Below, one piece after another: positions 57,207 to 64,000 of a stretch of 64,000 bases of DNA. Source of the DNA: Alteromonadaceae bacterium 2753L.S.0a.02 (GTDB taxonomy: Bacteria; Pseudomonadota; Gammaproteobacteria; Pseudomonadales; Cellvibrionaceae); the NCBI GenBank assembly GCA_007827375.1, contig VISH01000001.1, positions 62,001 through 126,000 on the forward strand, in the 5' to 3' direction. The position numbers and the translations under genes are program-made. The notes below the pieces were generated by a model that saw nothing but the letters and a program-made list of their open reading frames with translations, ran no database searches and had not been told where the DNA came from. Numbering within the stretch: the stretch's first letter is position 1; each line of letters opens with the position of its first letter.

Positions 57207-57505
57207 TAGCAGTGTCGATGCTCGTAAATACTCAGTATTTTTAGTGGCTAAGAACAAAAGCCGCCCATTTTCTGTGTTGCGGCCCGGGAAGGCAAGCGCC
57301 GACTTTTTTGAATAGCCTGCCTCCTTCATCATTATATCCCGCCGTTAGCCGAGGTGGTGGCGCGTTATAATGCTTCATGCTATCTGTCGGCGTCAGATTG
57401 TTATACTCTTAAGAATGCCCTGTCGTCTTGAGCCTGTAAGGAACAAGTCACCGGGTGGCGGCGTCCAAGCATCGGAGCAACCTTGAATTACCGGTATGGG
57501 TTTGA

Positions 57506-59248
57506 ATGACTATTAAGCGAACAATCACTTCTTTTAATCTAACATGCTGTGCCGTAATGGCGTCCATTGCGCTGTTGCAAGGCTGTAGCACCGCGCCGAT
57601 AAAGCAAACGCAGCAAGCTGAGCCCGAAGCCCCCATTCCCACAAAAGTCGCCGACCGGCAATTCAGCGTCGAATCACTCTATGCGCTTCTGGTTGCCGAA
57701 ATGGCAATCGACCGCAAGCGCTACGATATTGCGCTTAACAATTACGTACAGCAGGCCGCCACTACACGTGACCCGGATGTTACCGCGCGAGCCACGCAAA
57801 TCGCCCGAATTTTAAAGGCCCACCAGCCCGCGCTGGAGATGGCGCAACTGTGGGTTGATCTCGAACCTTACAATACCGATGCCCAGCTTATTGCCAGTGC
57901 CGAGCTGATCGAAGCCAACCGCCTTGATGAGGCAATGGCGCTCTCAGAACGCCTTCTGGCCGACGGCAACCCCACCGCATTTGACGCAATTGCGGTAAAA
58001 GCCGCCGAAGGCGACATTGAGCAATCTCGAGCACTGGCACAACTTTATGAGAGCCTCGCAGGCAAACATCCCGACAACTATCAATTGCAACTCGGATTAA
58101 GCGTGTTATTTCAACACGACAACCGCAATGAAGAAGCCCTGGTGGCCGTACACCGCGCCCTGCAAATTCAGCCCAACAATGTGCGGGCAGGTTTCCAGGA
58201 AACCCGTATCTTGCAACAAATGGGCAAGCAGGATCTGGCGCTCGAGAAGCTCGCAGAGCTGGTAAAAGAGAACCCTGATAATTTTGGCCTTAGAGCAAGA
58301 TACGCGCGCATATTGTCGGCTTATGACCTTAATGCGAGTCGCGAACAATTTGAAATCCTACTGAATCAAGCTCCTACAGACCCGGAAATTCTATTTTCAC
58401 TGGCACTGATTGAAAATGAAAGCGGCCGCCTGGAACAGGCGGAAAGTCATTTTCTGAGCCTGTTGCGCCGTGGTTACTACATTTCCTCTGCTCATTTCCA
58501 TCTCGGCACCATATACGAGAAGCGTAACCAGCGTGATCTGGCTCTGGAGCACTATCTCGAGGTGGAACCCGGCCAGAATTACTTGGGCGCAATGGTCAAT
58601 GCAACAGAATTGATGGTAAACAGCAATGAAGAACTGCAGGCGCTCAAGTTGCTGAGGGACCAACGCGAAGTGGTCGGGCCAAGTTATCGAGAAGGCTTAT
58701 TTATACTGGAATCGGAAATACTGGCTACTGCCGGCCAGATGAAAGATGCCGAAAACATTCTGAGCCAGGGGCTGGAAGAGTTCCCGCAAAGCACCCGCCT
58801 ACTGTATTCCCGCGCAATGCTCTATTCGCGCATCGATTACCTTGCTGCTGCCGAACAGGATCTCAAACTGATTCTCTCAATCGCTCCCAACAATGCAGCT
58901 GCACTTAACGCACTCGGCTACACCCTGGCTGATCGCACCGATCGAATCGATGAGGCCTACCTCTATATAAAGAAAGCGCTCGAACTTACCCCCGACGACC
59001 CGGCCGTTATGGATAGTATGGGCTGGGTGTTATACCGCCGCGGCAATTTCGACCAGGCTCTAGTTCAGCTGCGCAAGGCCATGGTTGCCATGCCCGATCA
59101 CGAAATTGCGGCACACCTCGGCGAAGTTCTGTGGGTGAGCGGCATTGAACAAGAAGCCCGCGATGTGTGGCGCGAAGGGCTGAAACTGAACCCACAGAGC
59201 GCGGTTATTCGCGAAACTATCGATCGCCTGAATGCAGACTTCCAGTGA
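57506..59248 (+). CDS. TPR-repeat lipoprotein (PA4667-like)
   Basis: 580 residues. Lipobox LLQGC (Cys27), then about a dozen tetratricopeptide repeats (YALLVAEMAIDRKRYDIALNNY at the front, NALGYTLADRTDRIDEAYLYIKKALELTPDDPAVMDSMGWVLYRRGNFDQALVQLRKA-type pattern at the end). It stands before lolB as the homologue does in Pseudomonas. Probably an outer-membrane-anchored scaffold. It is divergent from hemA, and its stop overlaps the lolB start. Confidence 0.88.
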   Translation: MTIKRTITSFNLTCCAVMASIALLQGCSTAPIKQTQQAEPEAPIPTKVADRQFSVESLYALLVAEMAIDRKRYDIALNNYVQQAATTRDPDVTARATQIARILKAHQPALEMAQLWVDLEPYNTDAQLIASAELIEANRLDEAMALSERLLADGNPTAFDAIAVKAAEGDIEQSRALAQLYESLAGKHPDNYQLQLGLSVLFQHDNRNEEALVAVHRALQIQPNNVRAGFQETRILQQMGKQDLALEKLAELVKENPDNFGLRARYARILSAYDLNASREQFEILLNQAPTDPEILFSLALIENESGRLEQAESHFLSLLRRGYYISSAHFHLGTIYEKRNQRDLALEHYLEVEPGQNYLGAMVNATELMVNSNEELQALKLLRDQREVVGPSYREGLFILESEILATAGQMKDAENILSQGLEEFPQSTRLLYSRAMLYSRIDYLAAAEQDLKLILSIAPNNAAALNALGYTLADRTDRIDEAYLYIKKALELTPDDPAVMDSMGWVLYRRGNFDQALVQLRKAMVAMPDHEIAAHLGEVLWVSGIEQEARDVWREGLKLNPQSAVIRETIDRLNADFQ

Positions 59249-59814
59249 GATTCTACTGGCGCAGCTGGGCGCTTTGCCTAACTTTTGTTTTGGCAAGCTG
59301 CGCCTCAACTCCGAAGCACAGTTACACACACCCTTCTGAAATCATCGACTGGCAGCTGCAGGGCAAACTTGCAGTGGCATTACCCGGCAAATCGCAAAGC
59401 GCTTACTTCAACTGGAAAAATAGCACAGATCATTATGACATCCGTGTCAATGGCCCCCTTGGCCAAGGCAGCGCCCAGCTGATCAAATCCTCCAACACCG
59501 TTACTTTGCGCTACGACGGTGGCGAGTATCAGGCTCCAACCGGCGAACAGTTGATGCAACAGCACCTGGGCTGGTCTTTCCCGGTTAGCAATATGTACTG
59601 GTGGATAAAGGGTCTGCCAGTTCCCGGCAGCGAGACCGCCGCACAGGAGTTTGACGAGCAAGGGCAGCTCAAAGAATTGCAACAACAGGGTTGGAAAATT
59701 CGCTACCTGCGCTACCAGGCCGTCGATCAGGTGCATTTGCCCTATAAAATCGTAGCGCAGCGGGAGCAGATAAAACTCACGCTTTTACTGAAAAAGTGGC
59801 GTTTAGGGCCTTAG
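59245..59814 (+). CDS. lolB: Outer-membrane lipoprotein receptor LolB
   Basis: 189 residues from GTG 59245, which overlaps the preceding stop (GTGA) and gives a proper lipoprotein signal with lipobox LASC (Cys19). The longer frame from 59167 adds a non-signal sequence. IDWQLQGKLAVALPGKSQSAYFNWKN and the YWWIKGLPVPG stretch are LolB hallmarks. It receives lipoproteins from LolA at the outer membrane. ispE, which normally follows, is missing. Confidence 0.92.
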   Translation: MRFYWRSWALCLTFVLASCASTPKHSYTHPSEIIDWQLQGKLAVALPGKSQSAYFNWKNSTDHYDIRVNGPLGQGSAQLIKSSNTVTLRYDGGEYQAPTGEQLMQQHLGWSFPVSNMYWWIKGLPVPGSETAAQEFDEQGQLKELQQQGWKIRYLRYQAVDQVHLPYKIVAQREQIKLTLLLKKWRLGP

Positions 59815-59835
59815 TCATTTTTTTAACATAAAGAT

Positions 59836-59864
59836 TTGACAAGCGAAACGCTCGCCATTACAGT
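59836..59864 (+). promoter_or_regulatory. Strong promoter, stable-RNA type
   Basis: TTGACA (59836-59841), 17-base spacer, TACAGT (59859-59864), then the GC-rich discriminator AGCCGCC. This is the pattern of rRNA/tRNA promoters under stringent control. The tRNA-Met at the right edge has the same AGCCGCC after its -10. The transcript would start near 59871, about 275 bases before tRNA-Gln. Confidence 0.6.
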
Positions 59865-60102
59865 AGCCGCCTTCCTCGAGAAGGGCGGAAAATTTGCATT
59901 TAGCCAGCGGTTAAAAAACGTTTTTCGCAGGTGAGAGATGCGGTTGATTGGCTCGATAAAGTAAGGCCTGGCGCGATTGACTCACGCCCTGTGCAGGCAG
60001 CCAAAGCCAGCCACGGCCATCAATAGCGCAAGTTGTTTTCGCCAAGAAACCAAAGCATTGCACGGCTTTGTAGCCAGGGCGACAACGATTCGCCACTGCA
60101 TC

Positions 60103-60130
60103 TTGCCTCCCCCTGATACCGATTTATACT
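60103..60130 (+). promoter_or_regulatory. Promoter of tRNA-Gln
   Basis: TTGCCT (60103-60108) and TATACT (60125-60130), 16 bases apart, end 14 bases before the tRNA. A fair match. Confidence 0.5.
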
Positions 60131-60144
60131 GGTATAGGTTCTAC

Positions 60145-60219
60145 TGGGGTGTAGCCAAGCGGTAAGGCAGCGGGTTTTGATCCCGTCATGCGAAGGTTCG
60201 AATCCTTCCACCCCAGCCA
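60145..60219 (+). tRNA. tRNA-Gln (TTG anticodon)
   Basis: 75 bases including an encoded CCA end. Acceptor arms TGGGGTG and CACCCCA pair fully, discriminator G, anticodon loop TTTTGAT with TTG, T loop GGTTCGAATCC. Place upstream of prs is as in Pseudomonas. Confidence 0.95.
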
Positions 60220-60293
60220 CACTCAATGCAACCGCACTCCTACCTGAACAATCTTTCACATACGCTACCGGCTACCACAGAAGGAGCAATACT

Positions 60294-61235
60294 GTGCCTG
60301 ATTTAATGGTATTTAGCGGCAATGCCAACCCCGAACTTGCGGAAAAGGTGTGTGCCAAACTCGGAATACCGCTCGGGGATATTACCGTCGATAAGTTTTC
60401 AGACGGAGAAATTTTAGTGGAGCTGAAACAGAACGTACGCGGCAGCGACGTTTTCGTTATTCAACCCACATGCAACCCCACCAACGACAATATTATGGAG
60501 TTGATGGTGATTGTAGACGCGTTGCGGCGCTCGTCGGCAGGCCGCATCACGGCGGTGGTACCGTATTTTGGTTATGCCCGTCAGGATCGTCGCGTACGCT
60601 CTGCGAGGGTTCCTATCACCGCCAAGGTTGTTGCCGATATGCTGGTAACTGTTGGCGTGGATCGGGTATTAACCGTGGATTTGCATGCAGAGCAGATCCA
60701 GGGCTTTTTCGATGTGCCAGTAGACAACGTCTACGGATCACCGGTGTTGCTTTCCGACATCGAAAAACAAAATTTTGAGGACCTGGTGGTCGTCTCCCCC
60801 GATATCGGTGGTGTTGTGCGAGCCAGGGCCGTGGCCAAACAACTCGACATTGAATTGGCTATCATTGATAAACGGCGTCCCAAGGCCAACGTTGCCGAAG
60901 TGATGCATTTGATCGGTGAAATAGAAAATCGCACCTGCCTACTGGTCGACGACATGGTCGATACCGCCGGCACATTGTGCAACGCTGCCCAGGCACTGAA
61001 AGATCGCGGCGCTAAAAAAGTGATTGCCTATGCAACGCATCCGGTGTTGTCCGGCCCCGCCATCGACCGACTCAACAAGTCACTACTCGATGAACTGGTG
61101 GTGACCGATTCAATACCTCTATCGGAGCAGGGCAAAGCCTGCAAAGTGATTCGCCAGCTAACGCTTTCAAATATGCTGGCAGAGGCCATGCGCCGCATCA
61201 GTAACGAAGAGTCACTGAGCGCCATGTTCTCATAG
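60294..61235 (+). CDS. prs: Ribose-phosphate pyrophosphokinase (PRPP synthase)
   Basis: 313 residues from GTG 60294 (AAGGAG 7 bases upstream), which gives V-P-D-L-MVFSGNANPELAEK, like E. coli Prs. FGYARQDRR is the ATP/regulatory flexible loop and LLVDDMVDTAGT the ribose-phosphate site. It makes PRPP for purines, pyrimidines, His (hisG in this window) and Trp. The frame before 60294 runs into tRNA-Gln and is rejected. Confidence 0.96.
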   Translation: MPDLMVFSGNANPELAEKVCAKLGIPLGDITVDKFSDGEILVELKQNVRGSDVFVIQPTCNPTNDNIMELMVIVDALRRSSAGRITAVVPYFGYARQDRRVRSARVPITAKVVADMLVTVGVDRVLTVDLHAEQIQGFFDVPVDNVYGSPVLLSDIEKQNFEDLVVVSPDIGGVVRARAVAKQLDIELAIIDKRRPKANVAEVMHLIGEIENRTCLLVDDMVDTAGTLCNAAQALKDRGAKKVIAYATHPVLSGPAIDRLNKSLLDELVVTDSIPLSEQGKACKVIRQLTLSNMLAEAMRRISNEESLSAMFS

Positions 61236-61336
61236 GGCTTAAAGGCCTAAAGAATTTTCCCAATGGTGGGAAAACAAAGCGCTATTCCTGGTCGCGGGAT
61301 AGCGTGACAACATCAACCATACTACTGGAGTAAGTT

Positions 61337-61969
61337 ATGTCTGCTGAAGACTTCAAACTCGATGCCCAGGTACGTGATGACCAAGGGAAAGGTGCGAGCC
61401 GCCGCCTGCGTCACGAAAACCTAGTACCTGCCATTGTTTATGGCGGTAAGAAAGACCCACAAAACATTGCCATTTCCCATAATGAAATGATCAAGCACCT
61501 CGAAAACGAAGCGTTCTACTCGCACATTATCTCTTTAAGCATCGCCGGTGCTAATGAGGACGTGATTCTAAAAGATTTGCAGCGTCATCCCTCAAAACCG
61601 CAAATTCTGCACGCTGACTTTTTGCGCGTCGATAAAACCCAAAAACTCACTACCCGCGTACCTTTGCATTTCGTAAATGAAGAATCCTGTAAGGGTGTTA
61701 AATTGCAAGGTGGCGCCATTTCTCACAACCTCACAGATTTGGAAATCAGCTGTTTGCCACAAGATCTGCCCGAGTATATCGAAGTTGATCTCAAAGATGT
61801 GGAAGTGGGTGATATCGTACACATTTCCGATCTTAAACTGCCCAGCGGTGTTGAATCTGTAGCTTTAAGCCACGGTGAAGAACACGACCAGCCGGTTGCG
61901 ACCGTCGCCAAAGCCCGTGGTGCATCAGAAGGCGAAGAAAGCGAAGAGGAAGAAGGTGGCGAAGAGTAA
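61337..61969 (+). CDS. rplY: Ribosomal protein bL25, long (CTC/TL5) form
   Basis: 210 residues: an N-terminal L25 5S-rRNA-binding domain (GKGASRRLRHENLVPAIVYGG) and the C-terminal TL5 beta domain, ending in a very acidic tail (SEGEESEEEEGGEE). The long form is standard outside enterobacteria. GGAG lies before the start. A small stem (61280-61304) is found in its leader. Confidence 0.95.
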   Translation: MSAEDFKLDAQVRDDQGKGASRRLRHENLVPAIVYGGKKDPQNIAISHNEMIKHLENEAFYSHIISLSIAGANEDVILKDLQRHPSKPQILHADFLRVDKTQKLTTRVPLHFVNEESCKGVKLQGGAISHNLTDLEISCLPQDLPEYIEVDLKDVEVGDIVHISDLKLPSGVESVALSHGEEHDQPVATVAKARGASEGEESEEEEGGEE

Positions 61970-61988
61970 TCGCCACAATCTCTTACAC

Positions 61989-62013
61989 AGGGCAGCCATG
62001 GGCTGCCCTTTTT
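61989..62013 (+). terminator. Rho-independent terminator after rplY
   Basis: Perfect 9-bp arms AGGGCAGCC / GGCTGCCCT around ATG, then a T run. It lies 19 bases after the rplY stop and before pth. Confidence 0.9.
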
Positions 62014-62032
62014 ATTTGAATACCGTAATCCT

Positions 62033-62614
62033 ATGAACAATCCCGTAAAAATGATTGTTGGCCTGGGCAACCCAGGTGCCGAGTACGCCAACACCCGCCA
62101 CAATGCCGGACAGGATTTCGTAGAAAATCTGGCGCGCGACTACGCTCAACCCTTGAATAACACACCCAAACATTTTGGGTTTACGAGTCGAATTATCGTC
62201 GCGGGTCAAGATGTGCGCCTGTTGGTGCCAACAACTTTTATGAACCTAAGCGGTCAGGCAGTAGCATCATTGGCGAACTTCTTTAAAATAGCGCCAGAAA
62301 ACATTCTGGTGGTGCATGACGAGTTGGATTTAGCCCCCGGGATAACCAAGCTCAAGGTGGGCGGCGGTCATGGCGGCCACAACGGTTTGCGCGATATCAT
62401 CAGTTCACTGGGCAACAACAAGAATTTCGGCCGGCTGCGTATCGGCATCGGTCACCCAGGCAATGCCAAGCAAGTGAGTGCATATGTGCTGAAAAGAGCC
62501 CCCGCCGCAGAACAGAGCCTGATTGACGACGCCATTCAGGCCGCCGAAAAGTGCGTGACCGACCTGGTGAAAGGTGATTGGGAAAAGGCTATGCGGGAAT
62601 TACATACCAATTGA
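62033..62614 (+). CDS. pth: Peptidyl-tRNA hydrolase
   Basis: 193 residues. GLGNPGAEYANTRHNAG (N and H catalytic), FMNLSG and HDELDLAPG are all present. It frees tRNA from stalled peptidyl-tRNA. A terminator precedes it, so it may have its own promoter or rely on read-through. Confidence 0.97.
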   Translation: MNNPVKMIVGLGNPGAEYANTRHNAGQDFVENLARDYAQPLNNTPKHFGFTSRIIVAGQDVRLLVPTTFMNLSGQAVASLANFFKIAPENILVVHDELDLAPGITKLKVGGGHGGHNGLRDIISSLGNNKNFGRLRIGIGHPGNAKQVSAYVLKRAPAAEQSLIDDAIQAAEKCVTDLVKGDWEKAMRELHTN

Positions 62615-62724
62615 TTCGGGCGCTAGGGGCGCTCGCGATGCGAGTTGCGGGAATCGAGCGGCCTTTGGGCTGTGGAAAAAATACTTATTGAGCTGCGCGG
62701 GTAGCGCAGCATTGGTGGAACTTT

Positions 62725-63816
62725 ATGGGTTTTAATTGTGGGATTGTGGGTTTGCCGAATGTGGGTAAATCGACCTTATTTAATGCGCTGACTCAGGCGG
62801 GTATTGATGCGGAGAATTTTCCGTTTTGTACTATCGACCCCAATGCAGGCGTGGTAGCGGTGCCCGATCCTCGACAGGATAAGCTCGCCGAAATTGTAAA
62901 ACCTGAGCGTGTCGTACCGACGACGATGGAGTTCGTGGATATTGCCGGCCTCGTTGCCGGGGCCTCCAAAGGTGAAGGCCTGGGAAACAAATTTCTCGCC
63001 AATATTCGCGAAACCGACGCGATCGCCCATGTAGTACGCTGTTTCGATGACCCCAACGTTATCCATGTAGATGGCCGCATCAACCCAGCTTCAGATATTG
63101 AAGTCATCAATACAGAGCTGGCATTGGCCGACTTGGAAACCGTTGAGAAGGCGCTACTGCGCTACAGCAAAGCAGCCAAGGGGCAGGACAAACAGGCCAT
63201 CGCCATGAAAGCGCTCCTGGAAGAAATTCTACCGCATCTCAACGAGGCCCAACCTTTGCGATCCTACGGACTCGATGAAGGCCGAAAAAAACAACTTAAA
63301 GAACTTAATTTGCTGACCCTCAAGCCCACCATGTACATTGCCAACGTCGAGGAAGATGGTTTCAGCAATAACCCACTTCTCGATGCCGTTGTCGATATCG
63401 CTGAACAGGAAGATGCTATCGTGGTCCCCATCTGTAACAAGATGGAAGCTGAAATTGCGGAGTTGGACGACGACGAAAAAGCTGAATTTCTTGAGGAAAT
63501 GGGCATGGAAGAGCCGGGCTTAAATCGGGTGATTCGCGCGGGTTACGATTTACTCGGCTTGCACACCTACTTCACTGCCGGCGTGAAGGAAGTACGCGCC
63601 TGGACAATTCCCATCGGCGCCACCGCCCCCCAGGCAGCGGGTAAAATACACACAGACTTCGAGAAAGGCTTTATTCGCGCCGAAGTGGTCGCCTACGACG
63701 ATTTCGTGGCCCATAACGGTGAAAGCGGCGCGAAAGAAGCTGGCAAATGGCGCCTCGAAGGGAAGGACTACATCGTGAAAGATGGCGATGTGGTGCATTT
63801 TCGATTTAACGTGTAA
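62725..63816 (+). CDS. ychF: Redox-regulated ATPase YchF
   Basis: 363 residues of the Obg/YchF type. Walker A GLPNVGKSTLFNALT, the G4-like site changed to NVEE (ATP preference), a coiled-coil arm and a C-terminal TGS domain (TIPIGATAPQAAGKIHTDFEKGFIRAEV in parts). Role in translation and stress. Followed by tRNA-Met, as in Pseudomonas. Confidence 0.97.
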   Translation: MGFNCGIVGLPNVGKSTLFNALTQAGIDAENFPFCTIDPNAGVVAVPDPRQDKLAEIVKPERVVPTTMEFVDIAGLVAGASKGEGLGNKFLANIRETDAIAHVVRCFDDPNVIHVDGRINPASDIEVINTELALADLETVEKALLRYSKAAKGQDKQAIAMKALLEEILPHLNEAQPLRSYGLDEGRKKQLKELNLLTLKPTMYIANVEEDGFSNNPLLDAVVDIAEQEDAIVVPICNKMEAEIAELDDDEKAEFLEEMGMEEPGLNRVIRAGYDLLGLHTYFTAGVKEVRAWTIPIGATAPQAAGKIHTDFEKGFIRAEVVAYDDFVAHNGESGAKEAGKWRLEGKDYIVKDGDVVHFRFNV

Positions 63817-63822
63817 TCGATC

Positions 63823-63851
63823 TTGACTTTACCGGGGCGACTGGTGAAAAT
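63823..63851 (+). promoter_or_regulatory. Probable promoter of tRNA-Met
   Basis: TTGACT (63823-63828), 17 bases, GAAAAT (63846-63851), then AGCCGCC, the same discriminator as the promoter at 59836. The -10 is weak. Confidence 0.45.
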
Positions 63852-63933
63852 AGCCGCCCTCTCGAACCCACCCAGGGTTCAGGCGTCACGCGGTGTTGGT
63901 GATTGCATCAATCCCGCAATGATCCCCATAAAT

Positions 63934-64000
<67 letters not shown>

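Larger units (their letters stand above)
59815..60144. other. Non-coding stretch between lolB and tRNA-Gln
   Basis: 330 bases with no supported gene. It starts with a near-consensus promoter (listed separately) and a CCGCC..GGGCGG hairpin at 59867-59889. A short leftward open frame at 59911-60096 has no ribosome site, signal or recognisable fold and is not accepted as a gene. In Pseudomonas ispE sits here. Confidence 0.6.

Noticed and set aside
57207..57332. N-terminal extension of hemA
   Set aside because: The extra 42 residues are unlike the family, whose N-terminus begins exactly at ATG 57206.
59911..60096. 61-residue leftward open frame between lolB and tRNA-Gln
   Set aside because: No ribosome site, no recognised pattern, likely chance.
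60020..60259. 79-residue leftward open frame across tRNA-Gln
   Set aside because: Part of it is the antisense of tRNA-Gln, a well-known source of spurious gene calls.

Overview
The window looks like a chromosomal segment of a marine, plant-polysaccharide-degrading gammaproteobacterium of the Cellvibrionaceae type (Teredinibacter / Saccharophagus / Cellvibrio). This is an inference from content: secreted proteins with long poly-serine linkers, the CBM2-CBM10-GH5 architecture, and housekeeping gene order that follows the Pseudomonas/Cellvibrio pattern. No database search was made.

Layout. 1-6.6 kb is an accessory, secreted carbohydrate-active region. A very large multidomain protein reads leftward off the window edge: CBM10, a CBM-like beta domain, a jelly-roll domain, an SMP-30 lactonase-like propeller, a malectin-like domain and the start of a PQQ glucose/sorbosone dehydrogenase-like domain. 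It is divergent from a CBM2-CBM10-GH5 endoglucanase, with a 0.5 kb AT-rich spacer between them. 6.7-13 kb holds a lipoprotein, a DsbB-like protein, an AlkD-like glycosylase, two membrane proteins, a PspA-like coiled-coil protein and an XRE-type regulator. 13-16.5 kb is one giant LplT-PlsC-Aas fusion for lysophospholipid recycling.

16.6-31.2 kb is a conserved envelope and nitrogen-PTS block. Leftward run mlaC, ibaG, murA, hisG and hisD. Rightward run yrbG, kdsD, kdsC, lptC, lptA, lptB, rpoN, ptsN, rapZ, ptsO, mgtE and darP. Notable absences are mlaFED and mlaB next to mlaC, and hpf between rpoN and ptsN.

31.2-41 kb reads leftward: mreB, mreC, mreD, maf, rng, yhdP and a nitrilase-family amidase, covering cell shape, nucleotide house-cleaning, RNA processing and envelope. 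mreC seems to begin at a non-canonical ATC codon. 41.2-45.6 kb reads rightward: gatC, gatA and gatB (the Asp/Glu-tRNA amidotransferase), a small PA4642-like protein and a CysZ-like membrane protein. 45.6-48.3 kb has a double-receiver GGDEF-like protein with a changed active-site motif (GGQEF) and an RhlB-like helicase. 48.6-53.1 kb is accessory again: a TonB-dependent receptor and a large unrecognised lipoprotein.

53.2-64 kb is the conserved moeB, prmC, prfA, hemA / TPR lipoprotein, lolB, tRNA-Gln, prs, rplY, pth, ychF, tRNA-Met cluster. ispE is missing from its usual place after lolB. In its place is a non-coding stretch that begins with a near-consensus promoter of the stable-RNA type.
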